From assembly GCF_014200725.1 (NCBI RefSeq), contig NZ_JACHCL010000001.1, positions 372,001-436,000 of the forward strand: a stretch of 64,000 bases of DNA. Direction: 5' to 3'. The position numbers and the translations under genes were made by a program. Each line of letters opens with the position of its first letter. The stretch's first letter is position 1. The notes under the pieces were generated by a model. The model was given only the letters and a program-made list of their open reading frames with translations, was not told the origin of the DNA and ran no database searches. Source of the stretch: Janthinobacterium silvisoli. GTDB taxonomy: Bacteria; Pseudomonadota; Gammaproteobacteria; Burkholderiales; Burkholderiaceae_D. Shown here in pieces: positions 31,770 through 44,100 of this stretch.

Positions 31770-33080
31770 TTAGCGCCGCGCCGAAGATACCACCGGCGGC
31801 TGGTTGTAAGGCTTTTTACGCTCGCGGGCCACAGCGGAAGCGCTGATGCGGGGCGCCTGGTTGCCCCAGCTATTGCGCACGAAGTTGACCACGTCGGCCA
31901 CATCCTGGTTGCTCAGCGAGGCGCTGAAACCTGGCATCGTCAACGCCGACGGCGACCTGGCGGTTGCGGGCACGGTCGCCCCCACCAGCACCAGATGCAT
32001 GATCGATGTCGCATCTTTGCTCTGCACCACCGGATTGCCGGCCAGCGCAGGAAACACGCGCGCATAGCCTGCGCCGTCGCTACGATGGCAGCCAGCACAG
32101 CGGTTGACATAGACTTGCGCGCCTGGCTGGCGCAGATCGCCGGCCCGCAAGGCCAGGGTGGCCGCTGCATCAGCAAGCTGCGGCTTGCTGGCCGGGTCGG
32201 TAGGCGCCAGCGATTTCAAATAGGTCGCCAGGGCCAGCAAATCCCTGTCGTTCAAATGCTGGGTACTGTTGGCCACCACCTCGGCCATCCCCCCGAACGC
32301 CGAAGCGTGACGGTTGCGTCCATTGCGCAGGAAGGCCATCAGCTCGCCCAGCGACCAGCTGCCCAGGCCATCGCGGTGGTCGCCACGCAAGTTGCTGGCG
32401 ACCCAGCCGTCGAGCGGCGCAGCGCCTGCCAGGAAACGGGGATCGGCATTGCTCATCGCCTGCTCCTCCATGGTGACACTACGCGCCGTGTGGCAGGCGC
32501 CGCAGTGTCCCAGGCTCTCTGCCAGATAGGCGCCGCGTTTCAGCAACTGCTGGTCTGACGGCGCAACGGCGGGCGCCTGATCGTCGGCGACGAACACCTT
32601 GCGCCACAGCGCCAGCGGCCAGCGCATGGACAGGGGCCAGATGATGTCCACCGGCTTGTTGGCTTGCGCAACCGCGGGCACGCCGTGCATGAAATACGCG
32701 TACAGCGCCTGCATATCCTGGTCGCTGGCTCGGGCGTAGGATGGATACGGCATGGCCGGGTACAGCGTCTGGCCCGATGGCGTGACGCCATGCCGCACGG
32801 CACGCTCAAAATCGGCATAGGAATACTTGCCGATACCATGCGCGCGGTCCGGTGTAATGTTGCTGGAGTAAATATCGCCTATCGGCGTGCCCATCTTCAG
32901 GCCGCCGGCGAAGGGCTGGCCGCCGGACGCCGTATGGCAGGCGATGCAGTCGGCCGCCTTGGCCAGGTAGGCGCCGTGCTGGATAAGGCCGGCAGATGGT
33001 TGCGCGATAGCCGTCCCCGGCAGCTCCAGCAGGCCGAGACAGGCCGCAAGCAAGCTGGACATTAATGGCATTTTCTTCAT
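31770..33080 (-). CDS. Triheme cytochrome c subunit of a membrane-associated dehydrogenase
   Basis: A 436-residue exported electron-transfer subunit. It has a signal peptide (hydrophobic LLAACLGLLELPGTAIAQ) and three CxxCH heme-binding motifs at C45-H49, C193-H197 and C328-H332. This three-domain layout is that of the cytochrome subunits of gluconate/sorbitol/alcohol dehydrogenases, which pass electrons from the FAD subunit to ubiquinone. A C-terminal membrane anchor is not obvious: the end is basic and Pro-rich (KKPYNQPPVVSSARR). It follows the GMC subunit gene by 18 nt. Confidence 0.9.
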   Translation of the reverse strand: MKKMPLMSSLLAACLGLLELPGTAIAQPSAGLIQHGAYLAKAADCIACHTASGGQPFAGGLKMGTPIGDIYSSNITPDRAHGIGKYSYADFERAVRHGVTPSGQTLYPAMPYPSYARASDQDMQALYAYFMHGVPAVAQANKPVDIIWPLSMRWPLALWRKVFVADDQAPAVAPSDQQLLKRGAYLAESLGHCGACHTARSVTMEEQAMSNADPRFLAGAAPLDGWVASNLRGDHRDGLGSWSLGELMAFLRNGRNRHASAFGGMAEVVANSTQHLNDRDLLALATYLKSLAPTDPASKPQLADAAATLALRAGDLRQPGAQVYVNRCAGCHRSDGAGYARVFPALAGNPVVQSKDATSIMHLVLVGATVPATARSPSALTMPGFSASLSNQDVADVVNFVRNSWGNQAPRISASAVARERKKPYNQPPVVSSARR

Positions 33081-33098
33081 GAGAGTCCGTGTGATGGC

Positions 33099-34877
33099 TT
33101 AGATCGCAATTAACTGATGGGGCGACTTCAGATAGTGGGCCTTGACCGCCGCTGCCGAGTAGTAAGTCAGCGCCGCCACCAGGCCGGTGGGGTTGTACGC
33201 CAGACCGTTCGGGAATGCCGACGCACCGTGCACAAACAGGTTGGGTACCTGCCACACCTGCAAATATTTGTTGACCACGCTGGTCGATGGATCGCTGCCC
33301 ATGATGGCGCCGCCGTTCAGGTGCGTGGTCTGGTAAGTGCGCGTATCGAAATGGGCGCCCGGCTTGCGTAGTCCGGAGGATATTTCTACCGGACTAAGCG
33401 CCCTGGCAATTTTCATCGCCTGCTCACCGACATAGGCCATCATGCGGGTGTCGTTATCCTTCCAGTCAAAGGTCATGCGCAGCAGCGGTAGTCCGTTGAC
33501 GTCACGGTAGGTAGGATCGAGGTCGAGATAACAATCGCGGTAAGCCATGCAGGAACCCTGCAGCGCCACTGCGGTCGAATGCAGATACGACTGCTTGAGC
33601 TCCTTTTTCCAGCCACTGCCCCATTGCGGCGCACCGTGACGTATCGGCTGCGCCGCGATCGGCTTGTTGCCGCCATGGGCAGACCAGATGGCCGAACCGC
33701 CAACAAAACCAAGCGGACCGTGATCGAAATGGTCGGCATTAAAGTCGTCGATTGCCACGCCGGCGCCGTCGGAACCGATGAAGGAATTGGTGTAGCGTTC
33801 CTGGTCGAGCTGCAGATTGATTTTCGCCACGTTCTGGTACGTAAAATTCTTGCCGACCACGCCAGTGCCGCTGACCGGATCGTAAGGCTTGCCGATTTCC
33901 GACAGCAGCAGCAAGCGCACATTATTGTAGGCAAAGCTACACAGCAGGACGATGTCGGCGGTCTGCTCGACGCTGCGCCCGGACGCATCGATATACGTGA
34001 CGCCGGTGGCCTTGCTGCGGGTGCTGTCGAGATTAATTTTTTGCACAGTGGAGCGGGTGCGCAGCTCAAACAGCGGCTGCAGCTTCAAGGCTGGCAAGAT
34101 ATTCAGGTTGGGCGACGCCCTGGACGAGTTGTAGCAGACATAACCACTGCAAAAACCACACAAATTGCACGGCCCCATCTGGGCGCCATAGGGATTGGTA
34201 TACGGTCCGCCGGCATCGGCCGAAGGAATCGGATACGGGTGAAAGCCGAGATCGGAAGCCGCCTTGCGAAACATCGTGCCGGTATACATCTCTGGCATCG
34301 GCGGCAGCGGGAAATCATGGGAGCGGTCTGGCGCAAACACATTGCCCTTGCCGACCACCTTGCCCTTGACCGTATAAGCCACGCCGGAGGTGCCGAATAC
34401 CTTTTCGGCAAAGTCGAAATACGGCTCGAGCTCGTCATAAGTAATGCCAAAATCCTGCGCCGTCATCCCTTCGGGGATGAACTTCCTGCCATAGCGCTCG
34501 GTGTAATGGCTGCGTATGCGCAGTTCGTCAGGCGACACCCGGAAATGCACACCGCCCCAGTGCAAGCCGGCGCCGCCGACGCCATCGCCGGGCAGGAAGG
34601 CATGCAATTGCCGGTACGGCACGGCTGTGCCATTGGCGGCATGGCGGATGGTGACGGTCTCGCGGCTCAGGTTTTGAAACAGCTTGCCGCGCGTGCCATA
34701 AGTCAACTCATCGATCACGCCGGGGTACAGGTCATCGGTGCTCAAATCGCGGTTCACGCCCCGCTCAAGCGCGACCACGCGCAGCCCGGCGTCACTCAGT
34801 TCCTTGGCCATGATGGCTCCCGTCCAGCCAAAACCGACGATCACGACATCGGTATGTTGCATCTTAATCTCTACCAT
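33099..34877 (-). CDS. FAD-dependent GMC oxidoreductase, large subunit of a three-subunit dehydrogenase
   Basis: A 592-residue catalytic subunit. VVIVGFGWTGAIMAKELSDAG at the N-terminus is the FAD-binding beta-alpha-beta motif, and GDGVGGAGLHWGGVHFRVSP is the second FAD region of this family. The C-terminal GGAIMGSDPSTSVVNKY and GLAYNPTGLVAALTYY carry the GMC active-site context. CNLCGFCSGYVC is a cysteine cluster typical of the gluconate dehydrogenase group. It has no signal peptide of its own, so co-export with the twin-arginine subunit 3 is expected. The ATG at 34877 is the correct start; the open frame upstream belongs to antisense or overlapping sequence. The sugar or alcohol substrate is unknown. 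Confidence 0.9.
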   Translation of the reverse strand: MVEIKMQHTDVVIVGFGWTGAIMAKELSDAGLRVVALERGVNRDLSTDDLYPGVIDELTYGTRGKLFQNLSRETVTIRHAANGTAVPYRQLHAFLPGDGVGGAGLHWGGVHFRVSPDELRIRSHYTERYGRKFIPEGMTAQDFGITYDELEPYFDFAEKVFGTSGVAYTVKGKVVGKGNVFAPDRSHDFPLPPMPEMYTGTMFRKAASDLGFHPYPIPSADAGGPYTNPYGAQMGPCNLCGFCSGYVCYNSSRASPNLNILPALKLQPLFELRTRSTVQKINLDSTRSKATGVTYIDASGRSVEQTADIVLLCSFAYNNVRLLLLSEIGKPYDPVSGTGVVGKNFTYQNVAKINLQLDQERYTNSFIGSDGAGVAIDDFNADHFDHGPLGFVGGSAIWSAHGGNKPIAAQPIRHGAPQWGSGWKKELKQSYLHSTAVALQGSCMAYRDCYLDLDPTYRDVNGLPLLRMTFDWKDNDTRMMAYVGEQAMKIARALSPVEISSGLRKPGAHFDTRTYQTTHLNGGAIMGSDPSTSVVNKYLQVWQVPNLFVHGASAFPNGLAYNPTGLVAALTYYSAAAVKAHYLKSPHQLIAI

Positions 34878-34896
34878 GGTGTTCTCTGGATTGCCC

Positions 34897-35631
34897 TCAG
34901 GCTTTAGGGTTGGCATCGCCGATCGATACCGGCGGCATAGGGTATTTCGCGCCGTTCTGATTGGCGAAGTCCATGAAATCGGCGCGTGCGCCCGGGAAAC
35001 CCAGCAGTTTCCAGCCGACCATATTGCGGTTGCCGCCATGGATGGGGTCACTGAAAAAACCTTCTCGGGTAATTTGCAGCATGAAGCCGAAAAAGAGCTT
35101 GGCCGGCACATCGGCCAATGCAAGCTCGCCCTGTTGCAGGGCGCGCATGAATGCCTCTTGCCGGGTGTGGTCGAGTTCGGCGAAATTTTTCCTGAACTGG
35201 CGCTGGCATGCATCGTTGGCCGCAGCAATCCCGAGCCGGACGATATCGCGCGGCACCAGCTTGAGCTGGTATCCCAGCTCCGGCGGCGCCGCCATGAACG
35301 GCCCCTGCATATACCACAGCGCGCCATGCGCATACGGCGTCTCCATTTGCCGGTCGACAAACTCTGGCACCCCGGCCTCGACCGCACCCGGCCCCATCGC
35401 ATCGGATGGAATCAGGCGATCGCTCATCGCCGTCACAAACAGCCATTCAGGCTGCGTCAGGAATACGGGAACATAACTGGCGCCGGTCAGACCAGCCGGA
35501 CCGGCGCGGCTGGCCACGTGGCTGCCCGTATCGCTGGGAAAGTCGCAGGCTTGCAGGCCAGCCAGCGGCATCAGCCACAGCACCTTGCCCAGGAAGGAGC
35601 GGCGCGTGTTTGGCGTATTCGGAATCGACAT
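34897..35631 (-). CDS. Gluconate 2-dehydrogenase subunit 3 family protein
   Basis: A 244-residue small subunit and the first gene of the dehydrogenase operon. TRRSFLGKVLWLMPLAGLQAC is a twin-arginine leader ending in a possible lipobox (LQAC), suggesting a Tat-exported lipoprotein that carries the FAD subunit to the periplasm. The body contains LIPSDAMGPGAVEAGVPEFVDRQ, the conserved motif of this family. It is followed by the GMC gene after 19 nt. Confidence 0.88.
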   Translation of the reverse strand: MSIPNTPNTRRSFLGKVLWLMPLAGLQACDFPSDTGSHVASRAGPAGLTGASYVPVFLTQPEWLFVTAMSDRLIPSDAMGPGAVEAGVPEFVDRQMETPYAHGALWYMQGPFMAAPPELGYQLKLVPRDIVRLGIAAANDACQRQFRKNFAELDHTRQEAFMRALQQGELALADVPAKLFFGFMLQITREGFFSDPIHGGNRNMVGWKLLGFPGARADFMDFANQNGAKYPMPPVSIGDANPKA

Positions 35632-35920
35632 AAAACTCTCACGGGATAGAAATGATAATAGGTCAGTGGCAGATCATATAATCAACTAAACATATATATG
35701 AATTTTACGATCGAACTGTACCCTATTTTTTCCATCCGTGCTGCGTTAAGCGAAAAAAAATCAGCAGAGCTTTGACAAGGCAGGCGCCATCCAGGCCTGT
35801 AGCGGCGTGGCAAAGGAACCGGCGCAAGCGAACACCGTTGCCAGGAGACTCAAGGCTATGGAGAGCAGGTGAATACGCTGCTATTGATGCAGATGCAATG
35901 CAAGAGAAGTGGCGAAGATG

Positions 35921-35963
35921 AAAAAACGCCGCGTCAAGACCAGCAGGTCTTGCATCGCGGCGC
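35921..35963 (-). terminator. Terminator downstream of def
   Basis: Arms CGCCGCG and CGCGGCG enclosing a second stem AAGACC-AGCA-GGTCTT; on the minus strand six T residues follow. It lies past the repeat element, so the smc-to-def transcript would include that repeat in its 3' end. Confidence 0.75.
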
Positions 35964-35967
35964 TTTG

Positions 35968-36122
35968 GAGCCTGTCCCAGTAGTGAGCGTGTTCTGCGGG
36001 CAGCTCATCGGAGCGCGGACAAGGCGTGAGGAGCACGCATGGCTAGCCATGCGGCGACGAGCAACACAGTCCCCGCTGCTGAGGGCCCCTGCAGGGGGCG
36101 TATTCATCTACTGGGATGGCTC
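35968..36122. repeat. Structured intergenic repeat, family F, copy 2
   Basis: A 155-bp element just downstream of def. The outer arms GAGCCTGTCCCAGTAG and CTACTGGGATGGCTC are inverted repeats with one bulged base. The core is CAAGGCGTGAGGAGCAC, then a perfect 16-bp palindrome GCATGGCTAGCCATGC, then GGCGACGAGCAAC. A second GC-rich palindrome (CCCCTGCAGGGG) sits near the right arm. The core order CAAGGCG, hairpin, CGGCGA, GCAAC is the same as at 19083-19184, but the hairpin sequence differs. Confidence 0.7.
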
Positions 36123-36141
36123 TTAGTAGCAGTCAACGATA

Positions 36142-36678
36142 TCAGTCGTCGTCGTTCGGATCCAGATCGGGAAACATCACTTCGGTAAAGCCGAACTGCG
36201 TGAAATCGACGATACGCATCGGATACAGGATGCCGTGCAAATGGTCGACTTCATGCTGCACCACGCGCGCATGGAAACCGTCGCAATCGCGGCTGATGGC
36301 GTTGCCGAACTGGTCTACGCCTTCGTAGTGCAGCTCGCTCCAGCGCGGCACGCTGCCACGAAGTCCCGGCACCGACAAGCAACCCTCGAAACCCTCTTCC
36401 TTACGTTCCGACAAGGGTGTCAGCACGGGATTGATCAGCACCGTCTCCGGCACTTGCGGCGCGTCGGGGTAACGCGCATTTTGCTTGAAGCCGTAGATCA
36501 CCAGTTGCAGGTTAACGCCGATCTGCGGCGCCGCCAGGCCCGCGCCATTGGCCGCGTGCATGGTGTCGAACATATCGGCGATCAAGGCGTGCAGCTCAGG
36601 CGTGTCGAACTCGCGCACGGGTTCAGCCATCCGCAGCAGGCGTGGATCACCCATCTTCAGAATTTCGCGTACTGTCAT
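36142..36678 (-). CDS. def: Peptide deformylase
   Basis: Removes the N-formyl group from nascent proteins. It has 178 residues with all three motifs: [18 protein letters not shown] (the Cys metal ligand) and QHEVDHLHG (HExxH). The start at 36678 ([15 protein letters not shown]) has AGGA upstream; longer in-frame starts within galU are not used. It overlaps galU by 4 nt. It is not in the common def-fmt arrangement, so a second deformylase gene may exist elsewhere. Confidence 0.96.
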   Translation of the reverse strand: MTVREILKMGDPRLLRMAEPVREFDTPELHALIADMFDTMHAANGAGLAAPQIGVNLQLVIYGFKQNARYPDAPQVPETVLINPVLTPLSERKEEGFEGCLSVPGLRGSVPRWSELHYEGVDQFGNAISRDCDGFHARVVQHEVDHLHGILYPMRIVDFTQFGFTEVMFPDLDPNDDD

Positions 36679-37568
36679 ATTGATTCCTGATTCGATTGCA
36701 ATTGTTGCAGGTAGTCGCGGAAGGCGGCACCTGTTTCTGGATGCTTCATGCCCATCGCCGTCGTCGCCTTCAGATAACCGAGCTTCGAGCCGCAATCATA
36801 GCGCTGACCCGTGTAGCGGTAGGCCAGCACGCGCTCTTCACGCATCAGGGCAGCGATGCCATCGGTCAATTGTATTTCACCACCGGCACCGGTGCCCAGG
36901 TTTTCAAGATGCTCAAAGATGCGGCTGGTCAGCACATAGCGCCCGACCACGGCCAGGGTCGACGGTGCCTCTTCCGGCAATGGTTTTTCCACGATGGCCG
37001 ACACCAGCTCCAGATCAGGCTGGTAATTCTTGGCAGAAACAATCCCGTACTGACGTGTTTCCGCGCGCGGCACATCCTGCACCGCCAGCAAGGAGCAATT
37101 CTCATACTGGAAAACATCGGCCATCTGCGCCAGCACGGGGCGCACGCCCTCTTCCACATCCATGAAGTCATCGGCCAGCAGCACCGCAAACGGTTCATCG
37201 CCCACCACCGGGCGGGCGCACAGCACCGCGTGCCCCAGGCCCAGCGGCGCCGACTGGCGGATATAGATGCAATTGATATGCTTGGGAATCACATTTTGCA
37301 CCATGTCCAGCAACTGGCGCTTGCCGGCTGCTTCCAGCTCCGTTTCCAGCTCATAGGCCGTATCGAAATGGTCTTCGATGGCGCGCTTGTTGCGGCCCGT
37401 GATGAAGATCATTTCCGTGATGCCCGCCGCGACCGCCTCTTCCACCGCATACTGGATCAAGGGTTTGTCGACGATGGGCAGCATTTCCTTCGGCTGCGCC
37501 TTGGTGGCGGGCAAGAAACGGCTGCCCAGGCCGGCGACGGGAAACACTGCTTTTCTGATTTTTTTCAT
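36675..37568 (-). CDS. galU: UTP--glucose-1-phosphate uridylyltransferase
   Basis: Makes UDP-glucose for LPS, capsule and trehalose synthesis. The 297-residue protein has the N-terminal nucleotidyl motif [30 protein letters not shown], the VLLADDFMD metal site, and the [10 protein letters not shown] loop with the sugar-binding Glu-Lys. It is coupled to def by overlap and follows ligA by 39 nt. Confidence 0.97.
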   Translation of the reverse strand: MKKIRKAVFPVAGLGSRFLPATKAQPKEMLPIVDKPLIQYAVEEAVAAGITEMIFITGRNKRAIEDHFDTAYELETELEAAGKRQLLDMVQNVIPKHINCIYIRQSAPLGLGHAVLCARPVVGDEPFAVLLADDFMDVEEGVRPVLAQMADVFQYENCSLLAVQDVPRAETRQYGIVSAKNYQPDLELVSAIVEKPLPEEAPSTLAVVGRYVLTSRIFEHLENLGTGAGGEIQLTDGIAALMREERVLAYRYTGQRYDCGSKLGYLKATTAMGMKHPETGAAFRDYLQQLQSNQESI

Positions 37569-37607
37569 GATGCTCGATTCAACAGTAAGGTGGCAAACGG
37601 CACAGGA

Positions 37608-39971
<2,364 letters not shown>

Positions 39972-41162
39972 TTAGCTAAATAAACGCAGGGCGCGGGTGG
40001 AGCCGGCCGGAATGTCGGCGGCGTCCATTTCCTGGTAAAACTCTTGCACCTGGCCAGCGATCTCGGCCAGGGCCGCGTCCGACAGGGCCTGGTTGTAATC
40101 GTCGACGATGGTCGCGTCCAGGCGGCCTACCAGCGAGCGGGCGCAGGCGACCATGGCGCCGAAACCGTCGCGCGCAGGCGCCACGCAAGGCACATCGAGC
40201 AGCAGGGTCAAGCGCGGCGTGGTTTCCTCGGCCAGGGTGACGTTGGTCGACAGCGAGAACAGATGACCACCCTCGCCGTCCGGCATGACGAAACGGCCAT
40301 CGGGGCGCACGTCGAATCCTTGTTTTTCCAAGGCGAACAGCAAGGTGGAAATGGCCCATGGCGCGCCGTTGGTATGCAGGTTGACACCCAGCTGTGCGTC
40401 GTGGCCCGTGACGAAACGGTGCAGATTGCGCGCTTCGGCCATCACTTCCATCATGTCCGGCACTTCCGGTTCGGCGCCGATTTCATCGGCCACGCCACGC
40501 AGGCGCGTAACCAGTTCCGAGTATTCCAGCTCATTTAAGGCCGTGGTGCGGCTGGCCAGCTGCACGCCGCCCTGCATCTTGGTGTAGACACCGCCATGCA
40601 CGATCGGTTCCCAATCGCCATTCACATGCAAGCCTATGAAATGCACGGGCTTGTTGCCCACCAGGCGCAAGGTTTGCAGCACAGGCAAGATTTTTTCACC
40701 ACGCACGGGCGCTTCCAGCGACAGTGGCAGCAGGCAATCGATCAGCGGATCGACCAGGCTGTTGGCTTGCTCGCTGGCAACGCTAACTTCTTCCTGCTGT
40801 GGCACTGCAAGAGGAGCCACGACAGGGGCGGCTTCCAGCGACGGTTCCGCATACACGGGCGCGGAAGCAGGAACGGGCGCCACGGCAGCGGCCGGTGGCG
40901 CACTGAACGAAGGTTCCGTCTTGACGGCGGGCGCCGCATCGAAGCGCGGTTCCTGGCGCAACACCGGTTCTACGGGAGCGGTGGCCGGAGCGGGCGCCGC
41001 TGCAGGGGCTTCGCCTTCGCGCATCAGCACGTCATCGTGGTCGGTGGAAAACGCCCGTTCCACGCTTTTCTTGGCCTTGTATTCCTGCCACTTGTTGTAG
41101 GAGAAAACGGCGACGATAAAGACGCCACCGGCGCCGAACAAGGTAATTTGGAGATCATTCAT
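39972..41162 (-). CDS. zipA: Cell division protein ZipA
   Basis: Inner-membrane FtsZ anchor. Of its 396 residues, the N-terminal helix (LQITLFGAGGVFIVAVFSYNKW) crosses the membrane, a basic stretch (KAKKSVERAF) follows, then a Pro/Ala-rich linker of about 100 residues, then the C-terminal ZipA FtsZ-binding domain from about residue 135 (VDPLIDCLLPLSLEAPVRGEKI to YQEMDAADI). It overlaps smc by 4 nt. Smc-zipA-ligA is a conserved order in betaproteobacteria. Confidence 0.93.
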   Translation of the reverse strand: MNDLQITLFGAGGVFIVAVFSYNKWQEYKAKKSVERAFSTDHDDVLMREGEAPAAAPAPATAPVEPVLRQEPRFDAAPAVKTEPSFSAPPAAAVAPVPASAPVYAEPSLEAAPVVAPLAVPQQEEVSVASEQANSLVDPLIDCLLPLSLEAPVRGEKILPVLQTLRLVGNKPVHFIGLHVNGDWEPIVHGGVYTKMQGGVQLASRTTALNELEYSELVTRLRGVADEIGAEPEVPDMMEVMAEARNLHRFVTGHDAQLGVNLHTNGAPWAISTLLFALEKQGFDVRPDGRFVMPDGEGGHLFSLSTNVTLAEETTPRLTLLLDVPCVAPARDGFGAMVACARSLVGRLDATIVDDYNQALSDAALAEIAGQVQEFYQEMDAADIPAGSTRALRLFS

Positions 41163-44100
41163 GCTGCTTGTGCCTCGGTAGCAAAATTTGCGGCGGACTC
41201 CATGTCCACCGCCACGATGCGCGATACGCCTTGCTCCTGCATCGTCACACCGATCAATTGATGGGCCATTTCCATCGCAATCTTATTATGCGAAATGAAA
41301 AGGAATTGGGTCTGGTCGGACATGCGCTTGACCATGCGGCAGAAGCGCTCCGTGTTCGAATCGTCCAGCGGTGCATCGACTTCGTCGAGCAGACAGAACG
41401 GCGCCGGGTTCAGGCGGAACATGGAAAACACCAATGCGGTCGCGGTCAGCGCCTTCTCTCCACCGGACAACAGGTGGATGGTCGCATTTTTCTTGCCAGG
41501 CGGTTGCGCCATGACTTGTACACCGGAATCGAGAATCTCGTCGCCCGTCATGGTCAGGCGCGCCTGGCCACCGCCAAACAGAATCGGGAACAGCTCGGAA
41601 AAGTGATGGTTGACCTTGTCGAACGTGTCTTGCAGCAAGTCGCGCGTTTCCTTGTCGATCTTGTGGATCGCGTCTTCCAGCGTGTTGATCGCTTCGGTCA
41701 AGTCGGCGTTCTGGGCGTCGAGGAAATTCTTGCGCTCGGACGCCTGCGCCAGCTCGTCGAGCGCGGCCAGGTTGACGGCGCCCAGGGCCGTGATGGCGTT
41801 GGTCAGGCGCGTCACTTCGCCTTGCAGATAAGACGGGCGCATGTCCGGGTGCAATTTTTCAGTCAGAGCGACTTCATCGGCGCCCGATTCCAGCAATTGC
41901 TGGGCAAACTGCTCCTGGTTCAGGCGCGCGGCCTGTTCCTTGAGCTGCATTTCCATGATCTTGTCGCGCTGCGGCTGCAAGCTGCGCTCCGATTGCGTGC
42001 GAGCATCTTCAGACAAACGCAGCTGCTGCGTGATCTGGTCCAGCTCATGGCGCGCATCGGCCAGCGCCCGCTCCTGCGTGGTGCGGCGCTCCAGCAAATC
42101 CTGCAAGCCATCGTTGGCGGCGCCGCTTTCCAGGTTGGCCAGTTCCAGCTGGCCCGCCTGCAGGCTTTCCGACACTTGCTGCGCTTGCGTACTGGCCGTG
42201 GCGATATTGCGTCGCAGCTCTTCAATTTTTGCGCGATGCGATTTTTCTGCGTATTCGGTATCCTTGGCGGCCCGTTCCAGGTCGCGCAAGGCTTCGCGCG
42301 CTTCGGCCAGACGCTGCTCTTTCTGCAGGAAATCGGTATGACCGTCTTCGTGCGCTTCCTGCAAGTTGCCCAGTTCCATGTCCAGCTGTTCGAATTTTTC
42401 TTCCGACTCCAGCTTGATCTGCTGCTGCTCAGCTTCTTGCGCGGCAATCTCGGCCAGGTCGGCGCCAATCTGAGTGCTGCGCTGGTTAAAGCGCGCTTCG
42501 ACCTCGGACAGTTTGACCACTTCCAGCTGCAAGCTGTGCACGGACGAGGTCAGTTGCTGCACCCGCAGGCGCAAGTCGGACAGGTTGCGCGACAGCGTTG
42601 CCACGGCGGCATCGGCCCGCACGGAACGGGCGCGCGCTTCTTCGGCCAGCAATTGCTGGGCGCGCAGCTGCTTGCCGATATTATCGATTTCCTGCTGGCG
42701 GCCCAGCATGCCTTCCTGCTCGGAATCGGCGGCATGGAAACGCACGCTGGTGGCCGTGATGACATGGCCCAGGCGCGTGACGAAATAGCCACCGGGCGGC
42801 AACTTGCTACGCTCAAGCAAAGCTTCAGCCGCGTCTTCCACCGCGTAGGCGTTGTACAGCCAGTCCTGCAGCAAGCCACGCAAACCTGGATCGTTGAGTT
42901 TGAGCAAGTTCAAGAATGGTTTCAAACCGGCCACTTCCGGCAATGGCAGCGGTGGCACGGTCGATGGCGCATACAGGGCCAGCTTGGCCGGCGGTGCATC
43001 GGCAAAGAAAGCCTTGGCCCAGTCGATATTCGACAATTGCAGCGCGGACGTGCGCTCGCGCAAGACCGATTCCATGGCCGCTTCCCAGCCCGCTTCGATC
43101 TGCAGCTTTTGCCACAAACGGGGCAAGCTGTCGAGTTCGTGCTTTTTCAGCCACGGTTGCACCTTGCCCTGGGTCTGCACACGTTCCTGCAACTGTTTCA
43201 GGGCGGACAGCCGTGCTTCGAGCTGGGCGTTGGCAGCCGTCTCGGCATTGACTTGTGCTTGCGCTTCCTGGCGTTCCTGTTCCAGCTTGGGTTGTTGCTC
43301 CAGCGCTTCTTCCAGGTAAAAGCCCTGCTGTTCCAGCGCTTGCTGCTTTTCTTCCAGCTGCAGTTTCAGGTTTTCCAGATGGCTGCTATCGGGCAAGCTC
43401 AAGCTGTTTTTTTCTTGCTGCAGACGCTCGCGGCGGGTCAGCAGGCTGTTCAGGATATTCGAGGCATTGCGCTGGTGCGCCGATTCCAGTTCCAGCTGCT
43501 GCTGGGCCTGCATAATCTTCGCCCGCGATTCCGTGCTCTTGTTTTGCGCGGCGCGCCAGGCGGCGTCCAGCTCGGGCAATTGCTCGCCTTTTTGCTCGGC
43601 CATCATTTGCGACTGCTCCACCTTGGCGGCCAGCTCTTCGAGGTGGAATTCCGCTTCCTCGATCTGTTCCTGGTATTCGCTACCCTGGCTGCTCCACTGG
43701 TCGCGCTGGGCCGTCAAAGTGGCCAGCTGCGCTTGCAGGCGCGCGCGCGATTCGATCACGAACTTGATCTGCGCTTCCAGGCTGCCGATCTCGGCATTCG
43801 TCTGGTACAGATGGCCTTGCGCCGTATGCAAACGGTCGCCCACGGCAAAGTGTGCCTGGCGCATCTGCTCCAGCGTCAGTTCCACATTGCGCAGCTTGGC
43901 CGTCTGCTCTTCCAGGTCGGTTTGCGCCTGTTCCACTTCGCGGAAATAACGTGTCTGTTCGTTTTGCGCTTCATTCTTGCGCAGCAGCCACAGCAGCTTC
44001 TGCTTTTCTTCCTGGTCCGCCTGCAAGGCGTGGAAACGGGTGGCCACGGCCGCCTGTGCTTCCAGCTTTTCCAGGTTGGCATTCAGTTCGCGCAAGATAT

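Larger units (their letters stand above)
35632..36141. other. Intergenic region between the dehydrogenase operon and def
   Basis: About 510 bp. The right end at 35640-35730 is AT-rich (with ATCATATAATC near 35672) and should contain the operon promoter, reading leftward. From 35921 onward it holds a terminator hairpin and the second copy of repeat family F. An open frame at 35869-36126 plus runs through these structures and is not a gene. Confidence 0.6.

Noticed and set aside
35869-36126. 85-codon open frame downstream of the dehydrogenase operon
   Set aside because: It reads straight through a terminator hairpin and a structured repeat.
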